64,000 bases of DNA, from positions 62,001 to 126,000 of the forward strand of contig NZ_JAHWYN010000003.1 in the NCBI RefSeq assembly GCF_019351435.1, written 5' to 3'. Source of the DNA: Flavobacterium taihuense (GTDB lineage Bacteria > Bacteroidota > Bacteroidia > Flavobacteriales > Flavobacteriaceae). Below are positions 53,357 through 60,973 of the stretch, piece by piece; position 1 is the stretch's first letter; every line of letters starts with the position of its first letter. The position numbers were made by a program, and so were the translations under genes. Below the pieces are notes generated by a model. The model did no database searches, was not told the origin of the DNA, and was given only the letters and a program-made list of their open reading frames with translations.

Positions 53357-54031
53357 ATGGACTACGGAAAAGAATTCAAAAAATTTGCGATTAAGGGTCA
53401 AGGGGTAAATGCAATGTACTATGATAAAATAGTAGCTGCGATGAACCCAAAAAATATGACTCCTTATATTATAGAAGAGCGTCAATTGAATATTTCACAA
53501 TTGGATGTTTTTTCGAGATTAATGATGGATAGAATTATTTTCCTAGGTACAGGAATTGATGACCAAATTGCAAACATCGTTCAGGCGCAATTATTATTCC
53601 TGGAAAGTGCAGATGCTTCCAAAGACATTCAGATTTATTTGAATTCACCTGGAGGAAGTGTTTATGCAGGTTTAGGAATTTATGATACGATGCAATACAT
53701 CAAACCAGATGTGGCTACAATTTGCACAGGAATGGCCGCTTCTATGGGAGCAGTTCTTTTGTGTGCAGGAGCTGCTGGAAAACGTTCGGCTTTGCCTCAT
53801 TCACGTGTTATGATTCACCAACCATCAGGAGGTGCACAAGGTGTTGCAACTGATATGGAAATCAACTTACGCGAAATGTTGAAATTGAAAGATGAGTTAT
53901 ATCAAATTATTTCACATCATTCAGGACAAACTTTTGAAAGAGTACATAAAGACAGCGAGCGCGATTATTGGATGATTGCTGACGAAGCCAAGGAATACGG
54001 AATGATTGATGAAGTGTTGAGAAGAGGATAA
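53357..54031 (+). CDS. clpP: ATP-dependent Clp protease proteolytic subunit
   Basis: A 224-residue serine peptidase with catalytic Ser129 in GMAASMGAVLL, His154 in SRVMIHQPSGG and the aspartate in ERVHKDSERDYWM. The N-terminus carries a 30-residue extension before the core, as in other Bacteroidota. It forms the tetradecameric chamber that degrades substrates unfolded by ClpX, encoded next. Between the two genes lies a facing pair of heptad arrays. Confidence 0.97.
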   Translation: MDYGKEFKKFAIKGQGVNAMYYDKIVAAMNPKNMTPYIIEERQLNISQLDVFSRLMMDRIIFLGTGIDDQIANIVQAQLLFLESADASKDIQIYLNSPGGSVYAGLGIYDTMQYIKPDVATICTGMAASMGAVLLCAGAAGKRSALPHSRVMIHQPSGGAQGVATDMEINLREMLKLKDELYQIISHHSGQTFERVHKDSERDYWMIADEAKEYGMIDEVLRRG

Positions 54032-54034
54032 ATA

Positions 54035-54099
54035 GTTATTGGTTGATAGTTGGTAGTTGTTGGGTTCAAACCATCAACCATTAACTATCAACTATCAAC
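54035..54099. repeat. Facing heptad arrays between clpP and clpX
   Basis: GTT recurs at 54035, 54042, 54049 and 54056 (GTTATTG, GTTGATA, GTTGGTA, GTTGTTG). AAC recurs at 54076, 54083, 54090 and 54097 (CATCAAC, CATTAAC, TATCAAC, TATCAAC). Both arrays have exact 7-base period and are mutual inverted copies around GGGTTCAAACC, so the transcript can form a long imperfect hairpin. The array ends about 12 bases before the clpX start. Confidence 0.7.
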
Positions 54100-54110
54100 A
54101 AAAAAAAAGA

Positions 54111-55343
54111 ATGGCAAAACAAGTATTACAATGTTCTTTCTGCGGAAGGAAAAAACCAGAAACCAATTTATTGATTGCGGGAATCGATGCTCACATTTGT
54201 GATAAATGTATCGAACAAGCACATGGAATTGTTCTGGAAGAATTAAAAACGAATAGAGGTTCGAAATTGGTTGGTGATTTAATTTTAAAGAAACCAAAAG
54301 AAATCAGAGCTTTCCTTGATCAATACGTTATTGGACAGGAGCAAACCAAGAAAGTGATGTCCGTTGCGGTTTACAATCACTACAAACGTTTGATGCAACA
54401 GCAATTGGACGATGAGGTAGAGATTGAAAAAAGCAATATCATCATGGTAGGGCAAACCGGTACGGGAAAAACTTTGGTAGCCAAAACGATTGCCAAAATG
54501 TTGGATGTACCGCTTGCTATTGTTGATGCAACAGTCCTTACCGAAGCAGGTTATGTGGGAGAAGATGTTGAAAGTATTCTAACTCGTCTTTTGCAAGCTG
54601 CTGATTATGATGTAACCAAAGCCGAAAGAGGAATTGTTTTTATTGACGAAATTGATAAAATTGCCCGTAAGAGCGATAATCCTTCTATCACTCGTGATGT
54701 TTCGGGAGAAGGAGTGCAACAAGCTTTGTTGAAATTATTGGAAGGAACTGTTGTTAATGTGCCACCAAAAGGAGGTCGTAAGCATCCTGATCAAAAATTT
54801 GTTGAGGTAAACACTCAGAACATTTTGTTCATTGCCGGTGGTGCTTTTGATGGAGTAGAGCGTATTATTTCAAAACGTTTGAACCGTCAGGCAGTGGGTT
54901 ATTCTACTTCTAAAAATGTGGATAACATAGACAAAGACAATTTGTTGCAATATATTATCCCAAAAGACATTAAAGATTTTGGATTAATTCCTGAAATCAT
55001 TGGACGTTTACCTGTTTTGACACATATGGATCCTTTGGACAGAGAAACATTGCGTGCCATTTTGACTCAGCCTAAAAATGCTTTAATCAAGCAATATCAA
55101 AAATTGTTTTTGATGGATGAGGTTGAATTCACCATTACTGATGAAGCTCTTGATTTTATTGTAGAAAAAGCATTGGAATATAAATTAGGCGCTCGTGGAT
55201 TGCGTTCGTTATGCGAAGCTATCCTTACTGATGCGATGTATGAATTACCAAGTTCCGATGATAAAAAATTGGAAATTGATATGGAATATGCCAAAGAAAC
55301 ATTGAACAAAAATTTATTGAAGCGTCTGGAGATAGCTTCTTAA
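54111..55343 (+). CDS. clpX: ClpX unfoldase ATPase
   Basis: A 410-residue AAA+ unfoldase from the ATG at 54111 ([13 protein letters not shown]). An ATG at 54057 lies in the repeat-derived leader and is not used. The N-terminal zinc finger uses Cys8, Cys11, Cys30 and Cys33. Walker A GQTGTGKT is at 114-121, Walker [12 protein letters not shown] follows, and sensor-2 [10 protein letters not shown] lies near the C-terminus. The pore loop GYVGEDVES is also present. It feeds ClpP. Confidence 0.97.
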   Translation: MAKQVLQCSFCGRKKPETNLLIAGIDAHICDKCIEQAHGIVLEELKTNRGSKLVGDLILKKPKEIRAFLDQYVIGQEQTKKVMSVAVYNHYKRLMQQQLDDEVEIEKSNIIMVGQTGTGKTLVAKTIAKMLDVPLAIVDATVLTEAGYVGEDVESILTRLLQAADYDVTKAERGIVFIDEIDKIARKSDNPSITRDVSGEGVQQALLKLLEGTVVNVPPKGGRKHPDQKFVEVNTQNILFIAGGAFDGVERIISKRLNRQAVGYSTSKNVDNIDKDNLLQYIIPKDIKDFGLIPEIIGRLPVLTHMDPLDRETLRAILTQPKNALIKQYQKLFLMDEVEFTITDEALDFIVEKALEYKLGARGLRSLCEAILTDAMYELPSSDDKKLEIDMEYAKETLNKNLLKRLEIAS

Positions 55344-55361
55344 GGTTCAGTTACTTAATAT

Positions 55362-55392
55362 AAACCTGCTCATATTCGAGCAGGTTTTTTTT
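55362..55392 (+). terminator. Terminator of clpX
   Basis: Arms AAACCTGCTC (55362-55371) and GAGCAGGTTT (55378-55387) with a 6-base loop are followed by a T run of more than five bases. Confidence 0.9.
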
Positions 55393-55460
55393 TACAAAAT
55401 TAATATTTTATTAAGAATAAATTTATATATTTGAAGTTGTTGTTAATTAATATTTTTAAT

Positions 55461-56765
55461 ATGAAAAAAATTTTAAAATATTCAGTTTGTTTTTTGATGC
55501 TATTTTTAGTGTCCTGTAATAATGAAGAGATAGCAAAGAATACAGAAAATGCGAATTTAAATCAAGTAAAAAATGATTTAGAATTAGATAAATTCTCTAA
55601 TGTAAATATTGCTGAAAATGTAGCAATAGATTGGGAAACTATAAATAAAACGCAGAAAGGTAATTTTAAAATTTATGAGATTTCAGCTCATGAAAAAGCA
55701 GTAAGTACGCTAGAATCTAATTTTTTAGAGAACCATTTAAAATATCAGATTGTTACAATTGAGTCAGAAGGAAAATTATATTCTTATTTTTTAGAAGTAT
55801 ATACTACTAAAGGGAGTAATGCTTATCCCGAAACTATTACAAAACTAAATGATTTTACAGGAACATTAAATGTATTTCTTTTAAACGGAGAAAATTTGGG
55901 TTCTGTAGCGATATATAACGGAAAAGCCCGAAATGTTTCCAAAATTGATGATTTGAATGTTCTGGCAGAAAGCATTAATGCCTTTTCGACTAAATCTGAT
56001 GCCACGAATAAAATACCCCAGTGCGGAGGAAATTATACGGTAATTATCGATCAAACTCTTTCTCGCTTTGATGTTTGGACTGTTGGAGATAAAATAGTGG
56101 CAGTTAACTATCTTGGTACTACAACAACAAGGACAACAACTATTTTGCCATTTCCTTGCGATGGTAGTTATGGTAAAGAAGATATATTAAATCAAAGATT
56201 AGAAATGTATAATTATAAGGAAGGTAGTGGAGGCGGAAATAATCCTGGAATAAACTTAATGCCTCCTCCACCAGACATACCAATTGCTGATATTAAAAAA
56301 TTCTTAAGCTGCTTAAACACATCTGCAAGTGCAAATTTAACTGTTTTTGCAGAAAGAATGGGTAATGAAAATGGTGTAGGGCATGCTTTTATTTCTATCT
56401 CCCAAGGCAATAATACTATGGTTTTTGGATATTATCCGAAAAATTCAGGTATTAATTCATTAACAGGACAAGGTATAATGGGAGAAAATGGAGGGCATCA
56501 TTATGATGTGTCTGCAAACATGGGACAAATTTCTCCACAACAATTGGAGAAAATTATTTCATTATCAGTAGATTATCAGAACAGAAATTATGATTTAGGT
56601 TTTAATAATTGTTCAGATTTTGCAACTAACGTTTTGAATATTACTGGTGTTTCAACGTCGAGCTGGGTTGATACTCCAAACACTGTGGCAGATATTCTAG
56701 CTACATTGGCTAATCATACTATCAAATCAAATTATGCACCAAAAACTCAAAGAACATGTCCTTAA
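55461..56765 (+). CDS. Lipoprotein with C-terminal papain-like (NlpC/LRAT-type) domain, putative toxin
   Basis: A 434-residue protein from the ATG at 55461, with lipobox FLVSC (Cys19). An N-terminal region of unknown fold (about 20-250) ends in a Gly/Pro linker (EGSGGGNNPG, PPPPDIP; about 253-275). The C-terminal 130 residues resemble papain-like amidase or acyltransferase domains: VGHAFISIS with His308, GGHHYDV with His346/347, and NNCSDFATNVL with Cys384. An export signal, a linker and a small hydrolase-like tip fit a contact-delivered or surface toxin. Its stop codon overlaps by 10 bases the start of a small membrane protein, a plausible immunity gene. The toxin role is inference. Confidence 0.6.
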   Translation: MKKILKYSVCFLMLFLVSCNNEEIAKNTENANLNQVKNDLELDKFSNVNIAENVAIDWETINKTQKGNFKIYEISAHEKAVSTLESNFLENHLKYQIVTIESEGKLYSYFLEVYTTKGSNAYPETITKLNDFTGTLNVFLLNGENLGSVAIYNGKARNVSKIDDLNVLAESINAFSTKSDATNKIPQCGGNYTVIIDQTLSRFDVWTVGDKIVAVNYLGTTTTRTTTILPFPCDGSYGKEDILNQRLEMYNYKEGSGGGNNPGINLMPPPPDIPIADIKKFLSCLNTSASANLTVFAERMGNENGVGHAFISISQGNNTMVFGYYPKNSGINSLTGQGIMGENGGHHYDVSANMGQISPQQLEKIISLSVDYQNRNYDLGFNNCSDFATNVLNITGVSTSSWVDTPNTVADILATLANHTIKSNYAPKTQRTCP

Positions 56766-57145
56766 CTATCAAACATTTTAAAATTATTTCAATAATCGCC
56801 TTTTTTATGATAATGGGACTTCATGAAAATGGAGTTCCAAATTTCGCATTATTAGCAATCTATTTGTATCAATTTGTTCACGACATATTTAATAATTCTT
56901 CTATTATATTTTGGGAAGGAATTATTACTATACCAATACTTGCAACTTTAGTTGTTTTCTTCAAAAGTAAAAATTATAAAATTTTAGTATTTTGCTTTTT
57001 AGGGTTAATAATATCATTAACTTATGCTACTGGCTTAATAACGAACTATGCCAGAATCAATTTTTGGTTTATATTTACGTTTGCAACGTTTATAATTGCA
57101 TCAATCGCAGTGATACTATTAGCTCAAAAAGAAAATAAATTGTAA
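56756..57145 (+). CDS. Small four-helix membrane protein, putative immunity protein 1
   Basis: A 129-residue protein with about four helices: IISIIAFFMIMGLHENG, the segment after FVHDIFNNSSIIFWEG, LVFCFLGLIISLTYATGL and the C-terminal FATFIIASIAVILLA. Distinctive conserved pieces shared with the second copy are FxHDIFNxSxxIFWEG and LITNYARINFWF. It starts inside the 3' end of the lipoprotein gene, so translation is coupled. No named family is recognised. Coupling to a predicted secreted hydrolase and membrane location suggest immunity. Confidence 0.65.
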   Translation: MSLTIKHFKIISIIAFFMIMGLHENGVPNFALLAIYLYQFVHDIFNNSSIIFWEGIITIPILATLVVFFKSKNYKILVFCFLGLIISLTYATGLITNYARINFWFIFTFATFIIASIAVILLAQKENKL

Positions 57146-57161
57146 AAGCAATTTTCATTAG

Positions 57162-57244
57162 TTTATAATTAAATGCATTCTCCGCTATTACTCGTTTGTA
57201 ACGAGTGATAGCGGAGATATCGTATTATTGCATTTAAAAATAAA
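57162..57244. repeat. REP-like palindrome between the two membrane-protein genes
   Basis: A 17-bp inner hairpin (57180-57196 with 57200-57216, one wobble, 3-base loop) with core ACTCGTTTGTAACGAGTGA is nested inside 16-base outer arms (57162-57177 with 57229-57244, two mismatches; TAAATGCA/TGCATTTA). It resembles elements moved by REP-associated tyrosine transposases, from memory, but no transposase gene is present here. A further short palindrome GCTAAG/CTTAGC lies at 57320-57345, right before the lipoprotein-tail scar. Confidence 0.55.
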
Positions 57245-57343
57245 ATTTAATTATCCATTATTTATTCTTGTAGGAAGAGTTTGTCTTAACGCTTTAATTT
57301 TTACAGGTATACCCGCTGCGCTAAGTCTCCCGACCTTTGCTTA

Positions 57344-57409
57344 GCTACATTGCCTAATCATATATTCAAATCAAATAATGCACCAAAAACCAAAAGAACA
57401 TGTCAATAA
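57344..57409 (+). pseudogene. Duplicated 3' scar of the lipoprotein gene
   Basis: These 66 bases encode ATLPNHIFKSNNAPKTKRTC-Q and a stop. They align with the last 22 codons of the lipoprotein gene (ATLANHTIKSNYAPKTQRTC-P). The frame is preserved and the stop overlaps the start of the second membrane gene by 10 bases, exactly as in the first copy. Nothing upstream of the match resembles the rest of the lipoprotein. It is the leftover of a tandem duplication of toxin end plus membrane gene. Confidence 0.85.
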
Positions 57410-57804
57410 TTATTAAAATTTTAAAAATTATTGCTATCACTTCATTTTTAATGATACCAGGTCTTGATGAAAATGGAACTCCAAATTTAGCCTTTATGAT
57501 GCTTTGTTTGTTTCAATTTTTTCATGACATATTTAATGCTTCTACAGTAATATTTTGGGAAGGATTTATTATAATAGCTATAATAGCTGCTTTAGTTGTC
57601 TTCCTTATTAGTAAAAGTTATAAAATTTTGCTTTTTAGCTTTTTAGTTTTGTTAATACCATTGACATATGCAAGCGGCTTAATAACGAACTATGCCAGAA
57701 TCAATTTTTGGTTTTTATTTACGTTTCTAATATTTATAATATCATCAATTTGGGTGATAATATTAGCTCAAAAAAAGGTAATTCTAAAACGAATGATCGA
57801 CTAA
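57400..57804 (+). CDS. Small four-helix membrane protein, putative immunity protein 2
   Basis: A 134-residue paralog of the 56756 gene, roughly 60 percent alike by eye. It has the same helix order and conserved FFHDIFNASTVIFWEG and LITNYARINFWFLFTF. The N-terminal loop differs (PGLDENGTPN against MGLHENGVPN) and the C-terminus ends KKVILKRMID. It starts within the lipoprotein-tail scar, so it descends from a duplicated toxin-immunity junction. It may now protect against a variant toxin used by neighbouring strains. Confidence 0.65.
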   Translation: MSIIIKILKIIAITSFLMIPGLDENGTPNLAFMMLCLFQFFHDIFNASTVIFWEGFIIIAIIAALVVFLISKSYKILLFSFLVLLIPLTYASGLITNYARINFWFLFTFLIFIISSIWVIILAQKKVILKRMID

Positions 57805-57976
57805 GATTGTATTGTTAAAAAATTATTGAATCCCAACTTTTACCATATTATTGGTTTCATAAGGACCAACTTGCTAAGATTATAAGACTTTGAATTAGTG
57901 AAGAAATGCTGATTTTTTTACACATGAAATGTATTAATTATCTTTTTTCAGATTTTTTTTAAAACTTATATCATTT

Positions 57977-58024
57977 CCTAGAATCTTAGTAACTTAGTTT
58001 CTTATAACCATAGAAACTAAAAAT
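57977..58024 (+). repeat. Octad-periodic array upstream of VOC gene
   Basis: Six units starting with C (CCTAGAAT, CTTAGTAA, CTTAGTTT, CTTATAAC, CATAGAAA, CTAAAAAT) begin at 57977, 57985, 57993, 58001, 58009 and 58017, an exact 8-base period. CTAAGATT and ATAAGACT at 57874-57889 look like an inverted partner further upstream. The array ends 24 bases before the VOC start codon. Confidence 0.6.
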
Positions 58025-58048
58025 AACTAATCTAAATTTTAAAATATT

Positions 58049-58489
58049 ATGGCAACAATCAATCCGTATTTACTTTTTAATGGAAACTGTGAGGAAGCTT
58101 TTTTGTTTTATCAGTCGGTTTTTGGAGGAGAATTCCCTTATGTGGGAAAGTTTGGTGACATGCCGGCTGATGCAGAAGGAGCCGGGTCAATACCCGAAGA
58201 GGATAAAAACAGAATTATGCATATGTCCTTGCCGATAGGGAAAGACTCAATTTTGATGGGAAGTGACAGTAATGAAGCTAGTGGTTCGGTTGCTTTTGGT
58301 TCAAATGTTTCGATTTCAATCAATACCGAAAGTAAGCAGGAAGCGGATAAACTTTTTGATGGGCTATCAGCTGGTGGAAATCCTTTTATGCCGATGAACC
58401 AAACTTTTTGGGGAGCCTATTTTGGAATGTTTGTAGATAAATTCGGAATCCATTGGATGGTTAATTTTGATGAAACCCCTAATAAATAA
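58049..58489 (+). CDS. VOC family (PhnB/glyoxalase-like) protein
   Basis: A 146-residue protein of the vicinal-oxygen-chelate superfamily, PhnB-like branch. INPYLLFNGNCEEAFLFYQSVFGGEF at the start (PYLLFNGN and FYQSVFGG are diagnostic), MHMSLPIGKDSILMGSD in the middle and WGAYFGMFVDKFGIHWMVN at the end, with the usual beta-alpha-beta-beta-beta duplicate. Enzymatic activity is unknown. It is followed after 11 bases by the SRPBCC gene, an arrangement common for small detoxification or resistance-type operons. Confidence 0.9.
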   Translation: MATINPYLLFNGNCEEAFLFYQSVFGGEFPYVGKFGDMPADAEGAGSIPEEDKNRIMHMSLPIGKDSILMGSDSNEASGSVAFGSNVSISINTESKQEADKLFDGLSAGGNPFMPMNQTFWGAYFGMFVDKFGIHWMVNFDETPNK

Positions 58490-58500
58490 TCTGATATTTT

Positions 58501-59028
58501 ATGAAAATACTAAAAGTTATAGGTTTAGGAATAGTTAGTCTGATAGCATTATTACTAATCATTCCGTTCTTTATCTCAAATGATTATACGGTTTCGGTTT
58601 CAACAACCATAAACAAGCCAAAGCAAGTGGTTTTTGATTATGTGAAATTGGTCAAAAATCAAGAGAATTATAGTATTTGGGTAATGCAAGATCCAAATGT
58701 AAATATGGTCTATCAAGGTGTGGATGGAACTGTTGGATTCAAAGCTTCTTGGGACAGTAAAGATGATAATGTTGGAGCAGGTTCACAACAAATTACAGCT
58801 ATTTCCGAAGACAAAATTGATGTCGATTTGCATTTTGAACGACCTATGAAAAGAGATGATAAAGTTAGTACTTTGTTAGAGTCAGTATCGATAAATCAAA
58901 CTAAGGTGACTTCCAAATTTTATGGGCATTGTAAGTACCCTATGAATCTTATGATTTTTATTGGAGAGATAATCATTAAAGATGCCGAAACTCAAAACTT
59001 AGCCAATTTAAAAAAAGATATTGGATAA
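58501..59028 (+). CDS. SRPBCC family protein with N-terminal membrane anchor
   Basis: A 175-residue protein with one N-terminal helix (about 5-25) followed by an SRPBCC/polyketide-cyclase-like fold. Markers are YTVSVSTTINKPKQVVFDYVKLV, the middle WVMQDPNVNMVYQGVDGTVGF (WVMQDP and GTVGF) and the last long helix ILIKDAETQNLANLKKDI-like end. Such proteins bind hydrophobic ligands in a cavity. It is probably co-transcribed with the VOC gene. The ligand is unknown. Confidence 0.87.
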   Translation: MKILKVIGLGIVSLIALLLIIPFFISNDYTVSVSTTINKPKQVVFDYVKLVKNQENYSIWVMQDPNVNMVYQGVDGTVGFKASWDSKDDNVGAGSQQITAISEDKIDVDLHFERPMKRDDKVSTLLESVSINQTKVTSKFYGHCKYPMNLMIFIGEIIIKDAETQNLANLKKDIG

Positions 59029-59130
59029 ATAGTATTGTGTTGTTGATGATTGTGTATAATATGAAAAGCTATTTAAAATTGATTTTGGAATGGCTTTTTT
59101 GTTGGGTTTTATATAAATATAGAAGAAGTT

Positions 59131-59271
59131 CTATGAATTAAGAATAGTATCGGTATTTGTTTTTTTTGTTGTTTCAACACATCGTTTTCCGCCACTTCCA
59201 CCACAAACATGATTGGAGGAACTGCAGGAAGTAATCATTATAACAGTCAGTAGAAGGAATATTTTTTTCAT
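59131..59271 (-). CDS. 46-residue lipoprotein downstream of GH3 gene
   Basis: A short frame of 46 residues with a clear lipoprotein signal: MKKIFLLLTVIMITSCSSSN (lipobox ITSC, Cys16). The mature part has three more residues of interest: Cys23 and Cys31 flank a GGSGGKR loop, and a Thr/Lys-rich tail follows. Only 12 bases separate its start from the GH3 stop codon on the same strand, so it is likely co-transcribed. It is too small for many gene callers. The mature peptide of about 31 residues with two cysteines could be disulfide-bonded. No family is recognised. Confidence 0.65.
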   Translation of the reverse strand: MKKIFLLLTVIMITSCSSSNHVCGGSGGKRCVETTKKTNTDTILNS

Positions 59272-59283
59272 AGTTACTTAGAT

Positions 59284-60792
59284 TTACATTTTTTTCAATT
59301 GCTCTAGATAATCTCTTTTGTTAGATAATCTAGGGATTTTGTGTTGCCCTCCCAGTTTGTTGCTTTCTTTTAGCCAATCATAAAACAATTTTTCTCTAGC
59401 TACATTAATTACCAAAGGATTGAGGGTCATATTATTGTAGCGCTTGGCTTCGTAGTCGGAGTTTAAGGATTGTAAGGTGTCATCCAATGCTTTTTGAAAA
59501 GCGGTAATGTCTTTTGGTTTTTTCTTAAACTCAATCATCCATTCGTGACCTCCTTTTTCTTTGTCTTTCATAAATATGGGAGCAACGGTATAATCCACTA
59601 CTTCGGTTTGGGTTATTTTACAGGCTTTGGCAATGGCCTGATCTGTGTTTTCGACCATTAATTCTTCACCGAAAACGTTAATATGGTGTTTGGTGCGCCC
59701 TGTAACTCGAATGCGATAAGGGTTTAAGGAAGTGAATCGAACGGTGTCGCCAATTAAGTAACGCCATAAGCCGCCATTGGTAGTAATCACCATGGCATAA
59801 TTCTTGAATAATTGTACATCAGATAATCGAATGGCTTTTTGGTCTGGTGTGCCAAAAGTGTCCATCGGTATAAATTCATAAAAAATTCCATAATCCAACA
59901 TTAGCAACAAATCGCTCGAATTATTTAAGTCCTGAATGGCAAAAAAACCTTCAGAAGCATTATAAATTTCATAGTATTTGAATTGGTTTTGAGGAAGTAT
60001 TTTTTGGTATTGTTCCCTATATGGATCAAAACTAACCCCTCCGTGAAAATATACTTCCAAATTAGGCCAAACTTCCATTAGATTTGTTTTTCCTGTTTCT
60101 TCCAATACTTTATTCAAAAGGACTAACATCCAAGACGGAACACCGGCAAAACTGGTCACATTCTCGTTTTTGGTTTCGTTAATGATAGCACTCATTTTTG
60201 TTTCCCATTCGCTCATTAAAGAAACTTTACTGCTTGGTGTGCTGCTAAATTCTGCCCAAATAGGCATGTTTTCTATCAAAATAGCCGATAGATCCCCAAA
60301 GAAAGTATTGTTATTTTCATAGATCTGTGAGCTGCCTCCCAATCGCAAACTTTTGCCCAAAAACATTTCCGATTCTTCGTTGTTGTTTAAGTACATACAC
60401 AGTAAATCCTTGCTTCCTTTGTAATGGCAATCTTCAAGTGCTTCGTTACTTACAGGTATGAATTTGCTTTTGGCATTGGTGGTGCCGCTTGATTTGGCAA
60501 ACCATTTTATGGGAGTTTCCCAAAGAACATTTTGCTCACCTTTTCGAGTACGTTCTATTAATGGTTCCAAATCTTCGTAAGTCGAAATGGGAACTCTTTC
60601 GGTAAAGGTTTTGTATGATTTTATTGACTCATAATTGTATTGCTTACCAATAACCGTTTCCTCAGATAAACGGATTAAATTCATTAACAATTCTTCCTGA
60701 ACTTCATTGGGATATTTCAAGAAAAGCTCAATCTGGTCAATTCGTTGTTTTAAAAACCAGGAAGCGATAGAATTGATTATTGGTAATGGCAT
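59284..60792 (-). CDS. GH3-family acyl-adenylate-forming enzyme
   Basis: A 502-residue member of the ANL superfamily, GH3 branch. The ATP-binding loop SSGTTNAKSK is at 101-110, and SFAGVPSWMLVLL, EIYNASEGFFAIQ and RVTGRTKHHINVFGEELM are present. The last of these corresponds to the hinge before the C-terminal lid. Plant GH3 enzymes conjugate acyl acids such as auxin to amino acids; the bacterial substrate is unknown. It has normal length. The start codon lies next to an inverted heptad array and the gene is divergent from DUF2797. Confidence 0.92.
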   Translation of the reverse strand: MPLPIINSIASWFLKQRIDQIELFLKYPNEVQEELLMNLIRLSEETVIGKQYNYESIKSYKTFTERVPISTYEDLEPLIERTRKGEQNVLWETPIKWFAKSSGTTNAKSKFIPVSNEALEDCHYKGSKDLLCMYLNNNEESEMFLGKSLRLGGSSQIYENNNTFFGDLSAILIENMPIWAEFSSTPSSKVSLMSEWETKMSAIINETKNENVTSFAGVPSWMLVLLNKVLEETGKTNLMEVWPNLEVYFHGGVSFDPYREQYQKILPQNQFKYYEIYNASEGFFAIQDLNNSSDLLLMLDYGIFYEFIPMDTFGTPDQKAIRLSDVQLFKNYAMVITTNGGLWRYLIGDTVRFTSLNPYRIRVTGRTKHHINVFGEELMVENTDQAIAKACKITQTEVVDYTVAPIFMKDKEKGGHEWMIEFKKKPKDITAFQKALDDTLQSLNSDYEAKRYNNMTLNPLVINVAREKLFYDWLKESNKLGGQHKIPRLSNKRDYLEQLKKM

Positions 60793-60815
60793 GTGGATTT
60801 CTAATTTATGATTTT

Positions 60816-60836
60816 AGATTGCAGATTTTAGATTTG
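60816..60836 (-). repeat. Heptad leader upstream of GH3 gene
   Basis: On the plus strand AGAT begins at 60816, 60823 and 60830, so on the minus strand the gene is preceded by ATCTAAA, ATCTGCA, ATCTAAA in exact 7-base register. Weaker units (ATCATAA, ATTAGAA) continue up to the ATG. It faces a similar array at the other end of the same 181-base gap. Confidence 0.65.
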
Positions 60837-60952
60837 GAAATAGAGCCACAAATACTAACTTTGCAATAATACCAAAAATAGTGTTTTTTTATAAAAAACA
60901 ATTCTATTTGTATCAAATATTCTAACCCAAATGAGTTGTCTTACTAACTGCA

Positions 60953-60973
60953 ATCTAAATTCTATAATCTAAA
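60953..60973 (+). repeat. Heptad leader upstream of DUF2797 gene
   Basis: Units ATCTAAA, TTCTATA and ATCTAAA start at 60953, 60960 and 60967, and the ATG at 60974 falls exactly on the next period. It is the same word as upstream of tsaB and the 38.9 kb hydrolase. Confidence 0.65.

Noticed and set aside
55426..55433. TATATTTG as promoter of the putative toxin lipoprotein
   Set aside because: No -33 TTG at suitable distance; kept as unproven.
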